A DNA stretch of 64,000 nucleotides from an uncultured Clostridia bacterium (GTDB lineage Bacteria > Bacillota > Clostridia > Lachnospirales > Cellulosilyticaceae), in NCBI GenBank assembly GCA_937921505.1, contig CAKZUB010000044.1:81167-145166 (forward strand), written 5' to 3'. The translations under genes were made by a program, and so were the position numbers. Below, in pieces: positions 7,724 to 17,616 of the stretch; positions within the stretch are counted from its first letter, which is position 1, and each line of letters begins with the position of its first letter. The notes beneath the pieces are model-generated. The model did not search any database. It was not told the DNA's origin and saw only the letters and a program-made list of their open reading frames with translations.

Positions 7724-9481
7724 TTGAAAACAACTTATACCTTTAAATTCAGACTATTAGGTTTGTTCTTTATATGGATTACTATTCCTTTAATACTTAT
7801 GTCTTCTTTACTTTCACTTTACTTTAATAATCTTTTTATCACTCAGTCTAACCAACTTTTTTCTAATACGCTCTATTCAGTTTCTAAAAACCTTCAATTG
7901 TATCTTGATGAGCTGAAACGTCTTTCCTTATCGCCTCATGTCTATGATGAAGTTATGAATTCTTTAATTTATATTAATCAAGGTAAATATACTAAAGGTG
8001 CAAACCAATTTGAAAATTTTACAATGACAAGAAATTATACTCAAAGTATGCAAAAGGTTTTATACTTATCAAGAAATGATGTAACCGGTGTTTTATTTAT
8101 ACCCATTAACAATACTGGTAACACATGCTATGTTATTAAGCGTACGGAAGAAGGGCTTGAACAGATTAATGATTACAACTATAAAGATGAAAGTTGGTAT
8201 AATGAGGCCATTAAACAAAATGGGAGTGCAATCTTCTCTGCAGTACATGAAGTGCCTTACTATAAATCTGAAAATCCCATACATGTTTTTTCAATTGTCC
8301 GCCTTATTAAAGATACTGATAGCAAACGTTCTGTAGGGATTATTAAAGTGGATGCCTCTGAAAATATTATTAAAGATATATTTGATAATATCTCCACAAG
8401 CCCACACTCTGTTTTAGTACTTCTAGATCAAAATAAAAATATTATTTATTCAACTCGTAAAATCTCACAAGAACTTCTAGGTAGTATATCTCAAAATAAA
8501 AAGACCATTAAATCAGATACTGATACATTCTATACCTCTATAGAACCTGTCCCTTCAACGCCTTGGGAACTTGTCTATCTTTCTTCAAAGAAAGATGTTC
8601 TCAAGCAGACAAGCACAATCTATTATTTTGCGGTGATTTTAGGTAGTATTTGTTTTGCAATAGCCTTTATTATATTTGAAATTACTTCTAAAAGGGTCAC
8701 TCTACCTGTTAAGAACATTCTTGCTACTATGAAAAAGTTAGAAAAAGGGGACCTCTCTGCAAAGGTTGCTATTACTACTAAAGCTGATGACGAGTTTGCT
8801 ATCATTTCGAACGCACTTAATAACATGACTGTTAAACTAAGCAACCATATTGATAATGAATACCGTGCTGTCCTATGTCAACGTAATGCTGAATATATTG
8901 CACTCCAAACACAAATCAATCCACATTTCCTCTACAATACTTTGAATGGCTTTATCACGCTTAATAGAATGGGGGACAAACAAACTCTTGAAGATTCAAT
9001 CATTCAGCTTACAGGACTATTTAGGTATACTTGCAGCAATTCTTATCTTAGTACTGTACAAGAGGAATTTTCATTTCTTGATAGGTATCTCTCGCTACAG
9101 AAACTACGATTTGATGATAGATTAGATTATCATATAGATAGTGATGTAATTGCAAAGAGTGTCCCTATTCCCAAATTACTTGTACAACCTCTTATTGAAA
9201 ATGCAATCATTCATGGCATGGAGCCAAGTGATCAGCCTATACTTATTGATGTTTATGCTTATGTTGAGGACATTGCCTACATCGGCCATTGTGTTATCAT
9301 TATTATGAAAGATAATGGCATAGGATTTAATGTCTCTTCACTGAGACAAAAGAACCGTGTTGGCATCAAAAATATTGAAGAACGTATTGCATTCTTTAAT
9401 CCAAATGCATTTTTTGAAATACAAAGTACTGTGGGCAAAGGTACTTCGTGCCATATCATAATTCCAATAGAAGGAGTGTAA
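7724..9481 (+). CDS. YesM-type sensor histidine kinase (system 1)
   Basis: Membrane sensor kinase of about 585 residues, LytS/YesM class (His_kinase family PF06580). Order: first membrane helix (about 10-35), extracellular sensor region of about 260 residues, second helix near residue 300 (YFAVILGSICFAIAFIIF), HAMP segment, then the phosphoacceptor motif QINPHFLYNTLNG and a HATPase domain with N-box ENAIIHG and DNGIGF. I choose TTG at 7724 because AAAGGTGG lies 10 bases upstream; the TTG at 7700 precedes that site. Four bases separate it from the regulator gene. It probably senses the transported sugar or its binding protein. Confidence 0.88.
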   Translation: MKTTYTFKFRLLGLFFIWITIPLILMSSLLSLYFNNLFITQSNQLFSNTLYSVSKNLQLYLDELKRLSLSPHVYDEVMNSLIYINQGKYTKGANQFENFTMTRNYTQSMQKVLYLSRNDVTGVLFIPINNTGNTCYVIKRTEEGLEQINDYNYKDESWYNEAIKQNGSAIFSAVHEVPYYKSENPIHVFSIVRLIKDTDSKRSVGIIKVDASENIIKDIFDNISTSPHSVLVLLDQNKNIIYSTRKISQELLGSISQNKKTIKSDTDTFYTSIEPVPSTPWELVYLSSKKDVLKQTSTIYYFAVILGSICFAIAFIIFEITSKRVTLPVKNILATMKKLEKGDLSAKVAITTKADDEFAIISNALNNMTVKLSNHIDNEYRAVLCQRNAEYIALQTQINPHFLYNTLNGFITLNRMGDKQTLEDSIIQLTGLFRYTCSNSYLSTVQEEFSFLDRYLSLQKLRFDDRLDYHIDSDVIAKSVPIPKLLVQPLIENAIIHGMEPSDQPILIDVYAYVEDIAYIGHCVIIIMKDNGIGFNVSSLRQKNRVGIKNIEERIAFFNPNAFFEIQSTVGKGTSCHIIIPIEGV

Positions 9482-9485
9482 TAAT

Positions 9486-10946
9486 ATGATCATTCTACTC
9501 GCTGACGATGAACGTATGGTTAGACTGGGGCTTAAAAGCATGTTAGACGAACTCTATCCTAATACGTACACCTATATAGAAGCTAAAAATGGCAAAGAGC
9601 TGGTAAGCCTTGTCTTCGAATATAAACCTCATATTGCTTTTGTAGATATCAATATGCCTTTACTAAACGGCTTAGCTGCTATTGAACAATGCAAAGATCA
9701 GACCCTCTTGACCCACTGGATTATGCTTACAGGTTATGCAGATTTTGGATATGCTAGAGCGGCTATAAAACTTGGTGTATCTGACTACTTACTTAAACCC
9801 ATCAGTATACAAGAACTTTCACTTGTTATGACAAAAACAGAAAAGGAGATAAACGGAGCGCTGGATAAACTTAATCATAGCTTTGCCTTAGAAATTATTT
9901 CAGCTTATAATTTGTCTCAAGTATGTACTTCAAGTGATTCTATTTTAGTCCCAAGTTCTTCTTGTAATACCTTTGAAACCTATATGTTCTATATCGATAA
10001 TTTGGATAGAACGATTAGATATCATTTGCTTACAGAACTAAGTGAGAAATTAAGACAACTTTTTTCAAATACAATGGATAATGATGGGCGCTATGCCCTA
10101 TTCTATCTGAATAGTGGTGAACTTTGTCTTGTAATGAATGCATGTAAAAAGGCCATAAGCCTATATGCGTTTTTAACTGACTTTATCAATCATGCAAATG
10201 ATCCTATAACTGTGTTTTATTCTATGCAATTATCCGTACAACAGTTTTGCTGTGACTGCCAAAATATTTCCGAAATCTCTAATGTACGTCTCATCCATAA
10301 ACTCGGTACGATTATAAATTACAATGAACTCATGCAAAATACTAATTTAGATATTATAGTTTTAATTGCCAACGCATTAGAAAAATTGTGTCTTGCTTTC
10401 ATCCAAGGTGACGAGATAGAGTATAAGCATATCATTAAAGATATGTATAGAAATCAGTCGTTTCATAAGTTTTTCTCATCTACTCATGCAAAAAATATAG
10501 AGAAGTACTTGAAAGCAGTCATTAATCTGAAGTTGTCCTTTACTGACTATACGTCTCTCTTAGATGGACTTCTTAAACACAGTAATGCTATATATCTTAA
10601 TCTGCCTCAAAGATCTAATATAGATATCATGTCTCAAATTGAAAGGTACATAAAAGAGAACTACATGAACGAAATTGGTATTAACTGTATCGCAGAGATA
10701 TATGATATTACCCCCAACTATCTTAGTAAAATTTTCCACCAAAAGGTAGGTAAAAAGTTCATAGATTACCTTACAGAAGTCCGTATTATTAACGCCAAAA
10801 GAATTTTATCTGAAAATCCTAATTGCAGTATTAAGGATCTCTCAATAAAGGTTGGCTACTATAGTACCCGACATTTTACAAAAATGTTTTTTAAGGTGAT
10901 TGGCGTTTTACCCTCTGAGTATCAAAAGCAGGTTTTAGGAAAATGA
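9486..10946 (+). CDS. YesN-type AraC-family response regulator (system 1)
   Basis: Response regulator of 486 residues. The N-terminal receiver domain has the acidic pair ADDE, the phosphoacceptor Asp in FVDINMPLLNG, and the conserved Thr and Lys in LTGY and LLKP. A long linker of about 250 residues follows, then a C-terminal AraC double helix-turn-helix (NYLSKIFHQKVG and the second helix near HFTKMFFKVIG). Partner of the kinase immediately upstream; expected to activate the divergent ABC system 1 operon. Confidence 0.9.
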   Translation: MIILLADDERMVRLGLKSMLDELYPNTYTYIEAKNGKELVSLVFEYKPHIAFVDINMPLLNGLAAIEQCKDQTLLTHWIMLTGYADFGYARAAIKLGVSDYLLKPISIQELSLVMTKTEKEINGALDKLNHSFALEIISAYNLSQVCTSSDSILVPSSSCNTFETYMFYIDNLDRTIRYHLLTELSEKLRQLFSNTMDNDGRYALFYLNSGELCLVMNACKKAISLYAFLTDFINHANDPITVFYSMQLSVQQFCCDCQNISEISNVRLIHKLGTIINYNELMQNTNLDIIVLIANALEKLCLAFIQGDEIEYKHIIKDMYRNQSFHKFFSSTHAKNIEKYLKAVINLKLSFTDYTSLLDGLLKHSNAIYLNLPQRSNIDIMSQIERYIKENYMNEIGINCIAEIYDITPNYLSKIFHQKVGKKFIDYLTEVRIINAKRILSENPNCSIKDLSIKVGYYSTRHFTKMFFKVIGVLPSEYQKQVLGK

Positions 10947-10947
10947 T

Positions 10948-10980
10948 AAAATAAAAGCACCCGAGGGTGCTCTTATTTTA
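10948..10980. terminator. Bidirectional terminator
   Basis: GCACC (10957-10961) and GGTGC (10966-10970) form a stem closed by a CGAG tetraloop, flanked by A-rich sequence on the left and T-rich on the right. It serves both yesN1 (plus) and the convergent GH4 gene (minus), overlapping the end of the latter. Confidence 0.8.
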
Positions 10981-12463
10981 TATTTTCTTTTGCTGCAGAT
11001 GAAGCAAGTTTTCTCATCTTATCTTTTTCTAGTGACATTTCTTCTATTGTTTTTGTCTTTAATCTGGCTGCTCCTTCAGTTTCTTTGATTGGTAATAGGT
11101 CAGATGTCTTCCATCTTCCTTTTGCCTCCTCAATAGCTTGTTTATATTGTGGTAGCCACTCCTCCTGTGCAATAAGCATTTCATCTATCATTTGCCATAC
11201 TTCCGGTGGATTACATACAGCTCCTGTAAGCGGGTCTAGAAGTGCTGCTTGTTTAAGAAGCTGTGCATTTCCTGTAACAGCTGCTTCTACTGCTATTCTT
11301 TGTACCCAAGCACTTTGTGAACAAATAGCAGCTGCACCTAATGGCAAATCTCCCACCTGTGGAACTGAAACACCATTGCCATCTACATAGCAAGGCACTT
11401 CAACAACACAGTCATTTGGTAAGTTTGTAATACAGTTATTATTAACAATATTAAAGTGTCCTCTATACCTTTTACCTGTTTCAAGTGATTCTATAATGTA
11501 AGAACCATGTTCTTTGCCCCTATCACTGCCATCATATTTTTTTGCAGGCTCTTTGAGCCAATTAGGGAAATCTGTTTCAAACCACGTTCTTCCCTCAGTG
11601 CAGACTCTTAGGTATCCACCTGTCTCTCCATTAATCCAGTCACCAAGATCAATCCAGTCTTTAATTTCTTCTGGACGTTTTCTATACCATGCAAGGTACT
11701 CTGAAAGATGTCCATTAGACTCTGTAGAATAGTAACCGAATCGTTTAAGCATATCTATCCTTACTTTCTCTTGTTTAGAAAATTTCTCATGCTTTAGAAA
11801 GCCTTCTAAAATTTTATCTTTTAATTCGATGCCATTATGTTTAAGAGAAAGATACCACGTTTGATGATTAAGCCCTGCACAAATAATATCTAAATCTTCA
11901 TACTTCAAGCCTAAAACTTCTGCGATTTGCTCCTGTCCATGGATCACCCCGTGGCATAAACCGATTGTATTAACCTTACCATATTTATTGCAAGCCCATG
12001 TCACCATAGCATTAGGATTTGAATAATTAAGGTGAAGTACATCTGGACTTGCAACCTCTCTCATATCTTTACAAAAATCAAGCATAGCTGCAATAACACG
12101 TTGCCCATACATAATCCCGCCTGTACAAAGCGTATCTCCAACGCATTGGTCAACGCCATATTTCAAAGGAATATTGACATCTGTTTCAAAAGCTTCCAGC
12201 CCTCCAACTCTCACACAGTTAATAATATATTTTGCATCCTTAAAAGCTTCTCTTCTGTCTAAAGTAGACTTAATTTTAATATTAATCCCATTTTCATCTA
12301 GGTCCCTTTGACAAAGCTGTACTACCCTATCTAAGTTGTCTTTATTAATATCTGTAAACGCTACTTCAATATTATGAAATACCGGGACAGACATTAAATC
12401 TGTAAATAACTGACGTGTAAAACCTATACTTCCTGCTCCAATAACTGCCATTTTAAAACGCAT
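10973..12463 (-). CDS. Glycoside hydrolase family 4 alpha-glycosidase
   Basis: Cytoplasmic NAD- and Mn-dependent glycosidase of 496 residues. GH4 hallmarks are the Rossmann start MRFKMAVIGAGSIGF, the NPNAM-type sugar segment (NYSNPNAMVTW), the metal-site Cys-His in GLCHGV, and AGLNHQTW. CHGV or CHSV motifs occur in the alpha-galactosidase/alpha-glucosidase branch, so an alpha-galactosidase or alpha-glucosidase is likely; 6-phospho substrates are less likely because transport here is ABC-type. Start at 12463 is supported by GGGAGG 10 bases upstream; an in-frame extension to 12628 lacks a ribosome site and runs through the operator. Divergent from an AraC regulator. Confidence 0.9.
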   Translation of the reverse strand: MRFKMAVIGAGSIGFTRQLFTDLMSVPVFHNIEVAFTDINKDNLDRVVQLCQRDLDENGINIKIKSTLDRREAFKDAKYIINCVRVGGLEAFETDVNIPLKYGVDQCVGDTLCTGGIMYGQRVIAAMLDFCKDMREVASPDVLHLNYSNPNAMVTWACNKYGKVNTIGLCHGVIHGQEQIAEVLGLKYEDLDIICAGLNHQTWYLSLKHNGIELKDKILEGFLKHEKFSKQEKVRIDMLKRFGYYSTESNGHLSEYLAWYRKRPEEIKDWIDLGDWINGETGGYLRVCTEGRTWFETDFPNWLKEPAKKYDGSDRGKEHGSYIIESLETGKRYRGHFNIVNNNCITNLPNDCVVEVPCYVDGNGVSVPQVGDLPLGAAAICSQSAWVQRIAVEAAVTGNAQLLKQAALLDPLTGAVCNPPEVWQMIDEMLIAQEEWLPQYKQAIEEAKGRWKTSDLLPIKETEGAARLKTKTIEEMSLEKDKMRKLASSAAKENIK

Positions 12464-12561
12464 CACTAAAAACCTCCCTATTAAAGATAATGAACTTACT
12501 ATCAATACTTTAACAAATAACCAACCGTCTAGCGTAAAACATCCTCTATTAAAACAGCGCA

Positions 12562-12613
12562 AAAGAAAGATATTATGACATTTTCTAAAAATAAGTACAT
12601 AATATCTTTCTTT
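12562..12613. promoter_or_regulatory. Perfect 16-bp inverted repeat in the GH4/AraC divergent promoter
   Basis: AAAGAAAGATATTATG (12562-12577) is exactly matched in reverse complement by CATAATATCTTTCTTT (12598-12613), with 20 bases between. The right arm meets the likely -35 (TTATGC, 12612-12617) of the AraC gene, whose -10 is TATAAT at 12635-12640 after 17 bases. A two-site operator for the adjacent AraC protein, controlling itself and the GH4 gene, is the simplest reading. Confidence 0.7.
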
Positions 12614-12667
12614 ATGCAATAAAAACAATTATACTATAATGAGTATTATCACTTCAGGAGGTACATC

Positions 12668-13606
12668 ATGAACAATAAGCTAACCTCACTCTATGACTTG
12701 GCACATAAAGATTGTCTCTTTTCTGTTTCAGCCTACTATGCTCAAAACTTTACTTTCTTTGAAATGGCCTTTCATACCCACACAAGTTTTGAAATCATGT
12801 ATGTAGCCAAAGGGATATGCAATATATTCTATATTCTAAAAGGTCAAGAATACCAAACTTGTCTTAAGCCGGGCGAATGGATTTTTATTGATAGTCATAC
12901 AACACATAAACTTATTGTAGATCCGAGTGCTCCTTGCAGAATGTTGAACCTTGAAGTAGAACTTTTAGAAACTACAGCGTCAGCTGCTAGTGTTACGTCT
13001 ATTCTCAAAACATCCTCTTCTATTTTGCATTTTTTAGAGCATAAAGAACCTATTATTGTTTGTAGAGATCTAAGTGAAAGTGATAAAATTCAAGAAGCAC
13101 TGCATACTATTCATCTTTATGCTGAAAACAAAAAGGATTATCACTCTAGTCTATTAGGTGATCATTTATTAGTAGATTTAGAAATTTTAAAACTACTAAC
13201 TTTGATTGCACACAAGTATAAGACACAAAATGATAATCTGATCGGACTACACTATATAAAAAAAGCTAAGAGTTATATTGATGAGCACTTTGACAACCCA
13301 CTTTCTATCAAAGAAATTACAGCATACGTAGGCATCTCTAGTTCGTATCTTCAAAGATTATTTTCTAAGCAGCTTGGCATGTCTATTATTGATTATATTA
13401 TTAAAAAAAGAATTGATAAAGCGATTATGCTTTTAAAACATACAAACGCATCCATCATCGACATATCAATAGAATCAGGCTTTAATAGTCGTCAGCATTT
13501 TACGCATACCTTTAAAAAAGCTATGGAGATTTCTCCTCATGCGTTTAGAAATATGAAAGATAATTACCAAATCCTGCTCCCTCATAATAATGAATTAAAT
13601 TCATAA
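12668..13606 (+). CDS. AraC-family transcriptional regulator with N-terminal cupin
   Basis: Regulator of 312 residues. The N-terminal half is a cupin-type ligand pocket (HTHTSFEIMYVAKG, then LKPGEWIFIDSHTTHKL), the C-terminal 100 residues are an AraC DNA-binding domain with helix-turn-helices around SSSYLQRLFSKQLG and the region ending QHFTHTFKKAM. CAGGAGG precedes the ATG. It is divergent from the GH4 gene with a perfect 16-bp dyad between them. Its last 25 bases overlap the convergent mutarotase-like gene. Likely senses a sugar released from the GH4 substrate. Confidence 0.9.
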   Translation: MNNKLTSLYDLAHKDCLFSVSAYYAQNFTFFEMAFHTHTSFEIMYVAKGICNIFYILKGQEYQTCLKPGEWIFIDSHTTHKLIVDPSAPCRMLNLEVELLETTASAASVTSILKTSSSILHFLEHKEPIIVCRDLSESDKIQEALHTIHLYAENKKDYHSSLLGDHLLVDLEILKLLTLIAHKYKTQNDNLIGLHYIKKAKSYIDEHFDNPLSIKEITAYVGISSSYLQRLFSKQLGMSIIDYIIKKRIDKAIMLLKHTNASIIDISIESGFNSRQHFTHTFKKAMEISPHAFRNMKDNYQILLPHNNELNS

Positions 13607-14457
13607 GTTCTATGCCACCTTTGTGTTTCACCAGGCTCTAACGAAATAGCAACAAACATTTCTGGACTTACAACATGTGTATCTCCCCACAACGCAAATC
13701 TGCATACCTCTTGGTTAACCGATTCCTTAATACTTACTCCTGTTTCTTTATGGGTTAAACACCAGCTGTTTAAATCATAACAACTATTAGTCGCTAAGTA
13801 AAATACTTGCTTTACGGGGTCTCTCCAACCAATTTTACTGTTTTTACATTCAAGTATATCATTATTATTTTCAAATGCTATTTCATGACTAAGCTCTAAT
13901 TCATACTTTTCATCAACGAGAAGTCCGTTAAGTGCTATAAAATTATGACAATACTCTGTTGTATAGATGGGCTTAGTTCCTATATTATTTAAATAATAGG
14001 CTACTATCACATTATTTTCTTTAATTGTTATTTGTTTTTCATAAATGTATCCATACCCATTTAACTCTCTTTGTTTCATTTTAAACTTTATAGTCTGCAT
14101 TTCTTCTATATAGTCTATCTTATTTTCTAAAATTTTATAAGGATAGAAAAACTTATACTCTTCCCCAGTATCCTTTTGCAAAGCTCCAATACCTATTTTA
14201 GGAAAATACGCTTGTCTATCAATCTCTTCATATCCTATAGCTTTTTCTAATCCAAACTCATTACATAGACCAAAACCATTAGACCCCCTATGGGGATCTA
14301 ATGATTCCTTTGTACAAAAACTATAGGTATTATCTAATAGGACTTGTTCAATCATGCCACACCAATCAAAACGTGCCCCTTTATAGTGACTCCCTGGAAT
14401 ATGTATGTCTACTTTAAGCCTATTGTTTTTTAGTGTTATATGAGTCTGACTATTCAT
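13582..14457 (-). CDS. Aldose 1-epimerase (mutarotase)-like protein of unknown function
   Basis: A 291-residue protein without signal peptide. The pattern of beta-rich segments, an N-terminal DIHIPGSHYKGARFDW, central TEYCHNFIAL and the terminal SLEPGETQRWHRTYEF resembles galactose-mutarotase-like folds, but I do not recognise a named family. The start overlaps the GH29 stop (ATGA), so the two are translated together. Mutarotation of fucose or a related sugar released by the fucosidase would fit. The 3' end overlaps the convergent AraC gene by 25 bases. Confidence 0.75.
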   Translation of the reverse strand: MNSQTHITLKNNRLKVDIHIPGSHYKGARFDWCGMIEQVLLDNTYSFCTKESLDPHRGSNGFGLCNEFGLEKAIGYEEIDRQAYFPKIGIGALQKDTGEEYKFFYPYKILENKIDYIEEMQTIKFKMKQRELNGYGYIYEKQITIKENNVIVAYYLNNIGTKPIYTTEYCHNFIALNGLLVDEKYELELSHEIAFENNNDILECKNSKIGWRDPVKQVFYLATNSCYDLNSWCLTHKETGVSIKESVNQEVCRFALWGDTHVVSPEMFVAISLEPGETQRWHRTYEFNSLL

Positions 14458-15776
14458 CTATTCACCTTTAACTCCAGTTTAATAACCGTTCCTCTAGGAT
14501 CTGGCAGGTCATAAGTATTAGCAACCGGATATCCAAAGGCTAAATACACATCTTCTGGGCTATCCATTTTAGATACACCATTGTCTAAATTCCAAAAGTC
14601 TGTAACAATCACTTCTGAGCCATCTGCAACGACTCTTGCCTTTTGAATTTTATCTCGCATACCTTTCATATTAATATGTCCGAGTACAGGGTTAAAGAGA
14701 TGTGCATAAAGTGTATTTTCTTTTTGTGTAAACCTGCCCCATTGTGGATTTTCGATTTCTGAAGCGCCACATCCATAAATGCTTTCTCCATTATCTCTTA
14801 ACCAATCTCCTACTTCACTTAGTATGGTCTTAGACTGTTTTGGAATTCTCCCTCTTGCATCCGGTCCAATATTAACAAGAAGATTGCCATTTTTACTTAC
14901 GCAGTCTACAAGGCATTTGATGACAAAGCTCGGCAGCTTATAGGCTTTATCCATGCCACAATATCCCCAGCTGTTATTAAGTGTCATACATACTTCCCAT
15001 GGTAAAGACTGCCCCTGTTCATTTACCACCATATCTCTAGGAATACACTGCTCTGGGCCATCAAAATCTCCAGCATAAATCTCCGGATGGCTTAACTCCA
15101 TGTTGCCTCCTAGTCTATTATCAATGATAATATCTGGCTGCAGCTCCCTAATCATTTTTACGAGCTCAGTGGCCTTCCATGCTTCTCCTTTCATCTCCCA
15201 ATAAGAAAAATCAAACCACATAATATCTATTTTCCCATAATTTGTACAAAGCTCTTTTACCTGTCCGTGAAAATAGGCGATGTATTTATCAAAGTCATGG
15301 GATTTATTCTTAAAATCTTCATTATAACGCATTGGATGCTGACGGTCCCCATAAGCTGGGTAATCTGGATGATCCCAGTCTAGAAGGGAGTAATAGATGC
15401 CTACCTTTAGATCAGCTCGTCTTAGAGCTTCTATATATTCCTTTATTAAATCTCTTTTACATGAGGTGTTGGTTGATTTAAAATCTGTCAGTTGACTATC
15501 AAAAAGGCAGAACCCATCATGATGCTTTGCTGTTAATACAGCATATTTCATCCCGGCTTCTTTTATCACCTTAGCCCATTCATCTGCATCATAGCTATCA
15601 GGGTTAAATTCATCAAAGTATTGTCTGTACTTTTCTTTACTTATCTTTTCAGCAGACTGAACCCATTCTCCTCTTCCTGCAATCGCATAAATACCAAAAT
15701 GAATAAATGCTCCGAATCTAGCTTCTCTAAACCACTTTGTTCTATCCCAAATAGCCTCATATGAATTTGTTTTCAT
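14454..15776 (-). CDS. Alpha-L-fucosidase, GH29
   Basis: Retaining fucosidase of 440 residues with no signal peptide, so it should act in the cytoplasm on imported fucosyl-oligosaccharides. Family marks are RFGAFIHFGIYA, the His-His pair in LTAKHHDGFCLF, and IMWFDFSYW with the catalytic nucleophile at Asp189. The general acid is not conserved enough across GH29 to assign by eye. AGGAGG precedes the ATG. It follows the permeases of ABC system 2 by 11 bases and overlaps the mutarotase-like gene by 4, forming a transport-and-cleave operon. Confidence 0.93.
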   Translation of the reverse strand: MKTNSYEAIWDRTKWFREARFGAFIHFGIYAIAGRGEWVQSAEKISKEKYRQYFDEFNPDSYDADEWAKVIKEAGMKYAVLTAKHHDGFCLFDSQLTDFKSTNTSCKRDLIKEYIEALRRADLKVGIYYSLLDWDHPDYPAYGDRQHPMRYNEDFKNKSHDFDKYIAYFHGQVKELCTNYGKIDIMWFDFSYWEMKGEAWKATELVKMIRELQPDIIIDNRLGGNMELSHPEIYAGDFDGPEQCIPRDMVVNEQGQSLPWEVCMTLNNSWGYCGMDKAYKLPSFVIKCLVDCVSKNGNLLVNIGPDARGRIPKQSKTILSEVGDWLRDNGESIYGCGASEIENPQWGRFTQKENTLYAHLFNPVLGHINMKGMRDKIQKARVVADGSEVIVTDFWNLDNGVSKMDSPEDVYLAFGYPVANTYDLPDPRGTVIKLELKVNR

Positions 15777-15787
15777 GCTACATCCTC

Positions 15788-16690
15788 CTATCCTTTTACA
15801 GCCCCTGCTGTTAATCCTCTTTCAACCTTTTCTTGAAGTATGATATACATTATTAGAGGAATAACAGTTGTAATAACTATAGCTGCCATAACCCCACTGT
15901 AATCAGATGTTCTTTCTGCAAAGAAGGTTAATAATCCAATAGACAAAGGTTTAAGTTCATTTTTGCCAATAAACAGAAGTGGTATAATGAGATTATTCCA
16001 CACACTTAAAAAATTCAATATAGTCACTGTAACAATTGCCGGAGTGGATAACGGTAAGATCACTTTAGTATAGACCTGCCAAAAATTGCACCCATCTATG
16101 ATCGCTGCTTCTTCTAACTCTTCAGGAATGCTCTTCATAAAGCTTGTAATAATAAGAATAGATATAGGAATTTGAAATGCCGTAAATAAGGCAATAATAA
16201 AAGCATAATTATCTTTGAGCCCAAATTTACCAACCATATATGCTAACGGAATAATTGTAGAATGGATGGGGATCATCATCCCTAAGACAAAAAATATATA
16301 TATAATATTTTTAAACTTAAATGTAAATTTAGCGAATATATAAGATGCCATTGTACATATAAAAATCAATACAATACAAGTTGTAAAAGTTAAAAATACA
16401 CTATTCTTAAAGTAAGTTCCCATATTAGCTACTTCCCAAGCTCTATAATAATTTTCAAAACTAATAGACTCTGGCCAACTAAAAGGTGTCATAAAAATAG
16501 CTTGGTCTGTTTTAAAGGAAGAAATAAGCGAAAATACTAAAGGGTAAATCGAAATAATCGCCCAAAAAATTAAAAAGCTATACAGAAACACCTTATTTCC
16601 TATTTTTTTAATATAGGCATATGTATTTCCTTTATTTTGTTTTGATACGGAAATAGTTTTATTTTTTATATTACTGTTTCTTTGCAACAT
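15788..16690 (-). CDS. Sugar ABC transporter permease, MalG type (system 2)
   Basis: CUT1 permease of 300 residues with a basic cytoplasmic N-terminus and about six membrane helices; EAA loop EEAAIIDGCNFWQVY followed by VILPLSTP. Start set at ATG 16690 because GGAGG lies 7 bases upstream; an in-frame ATG at 16708 has no ribosome site. It sits between the MalF-type gene (21 bases) and the fucosidase, so a fucosylated glycan is the expected cargo. Confidence 0.9.
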   Translation of the reverse strand: MLQRNSNIKNKTISVSKQNKGNTYAYIKKIGNKVFLYSFLIFWAIISIYPLVFSLISSFKTDQAIFMTPFSWPESISFENYYRAWEVANMGTYFKNSVFLTFTTCIVLIFICTMASYIFAKFTFKFKNIIYIFFVLGMMIPIHSTIIPLAYMVGKFGLKDNYAFIIALFTAFQIPISILIITSFMKSIPEELEEAAIIDGCNFWQVYTKVILPLSTPAIVTVTILNFLSVWNNLIIPLLFIGKNELKPLSIGLLTFFAERTSDYSGVMAAIVITTVIPLIMYIILQEKVERGLTAGAVKG

Positions 16691-16711
16691 TTTCTCGCCT
16701 CCATACATACA

Positions 16712-17593
16712 TTAATCTGATTTACGCTGCATAAGCCTTAAACTTACTAATGTAAATATAATGCTCATAACAAATATAACAGTAGAGATGGCACTTCCTA
16801 TCCCATAATTATTATATCCAAAGGCTTCATTATACAATAAGGTAGCTGGTACATTTGTAAGTCCATTGGGTCCACCTTTTGTCATAATAAAGATAATATC
16901 AAAGATCTTAAGAATACCTGTTATGACAAGAACTATTGATGCACTCATTACAGGCCATATCATCGGTAAAACAATATGGAACGCTCTATGTACACCTACT
17001 GAACCATCTAACTTTGCTGATTCTAAGACATCTTCACTAATAGATGTAATGGCTGCAAAAAATATAATCATATAATAACCTATACTTACCCAGGCTGTAA
17101 TCAAAATGACACTATTAAGAGCTGTAGATTTGTCTATTAACCAGTTTCTTGTTAAGTTTTCTAATCCTAAGTTTAATAACAAATTAGTTAACACGCCATT
17201 ATTAGGTAAAAGAATAAAGTACCACATGAGTCCAACGGATGTCATAGAAAGCACGATGGGAATAAAAAAGATTACTTTAAAAATTTTAAATCCTTTACAA
17301 TAAGTAGCTAGCGTTAGTGCCACTATAAGCCCCACTGGTATTTGAGTACATAAACTTAAAATGACAAACCAGATGACATTCTTTATGGAAATAATAAAAT
17401 CCTTATATCCAAAAAGAAACTCATAATTCTTTAATCCTACATACTTAAGGGGAACCCCTGCAATTCCTGGCCATTCAAAAAAGGAAAAATAGAAGGACTG
17501 AACAATAGGTATAATTGCTAAAGTTGTATAAATTAAAAAAGCAGGTAGTAAAAATAATAGGATAGCCTTATAATTCTTTCTATACTTTTCCAT
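16712..17593 (-). CDS. Sugar ABC transporter permease, MalF type (system 2)
   Basis: CUT1 permease of 293 residues, N-terminal helix AILLFLLPAFLIYTTLAII, about six membrane spans, EAA loop ESAKLDGSVGVHRAF then IVLPMIWP. TAGGAG precedes the ATG. Separated from the upstream binding-protein gene by a perfect 14-bp stem-loop. Confidence 0.9.
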   Translation of the reverse strand: MEKYRKNYKAILLFLLPAFLIYTTLAIIPIVQSFYFSFFEWPGIAGVPLKYVGLKNYEFLFGYKDFIISIKNVIWFVILSLCTQIPVGLIVALTLATYCKGFKIFKVIFFIPIVLSMTSVGLMWYFILLPNNGVLTNLLLNLGLENLTRNWLIDKSTALNSVILITAWVSIGYYMIIFFAAITSISEDVLESAKLDGSVGVHRAFHIVLPMIWPVMSASIVLVITGILKIFDIIFIMTKGGPNGLTNVPATLLYNEAFGYNNYGIGSAISTVIFVMSIIFTLVSLRLMQRKSD

Positions 17594-17616
17594 ACTTAAT
17601 CTCCTAACTTTTTAAA

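Noticed and set aside
12464..12628. N-terminal extension of the GH4 protein by 55 residues
   Set aside because: It crosses the palindromic operator, has no ribosome site and precedes the canonical Rossmann start.
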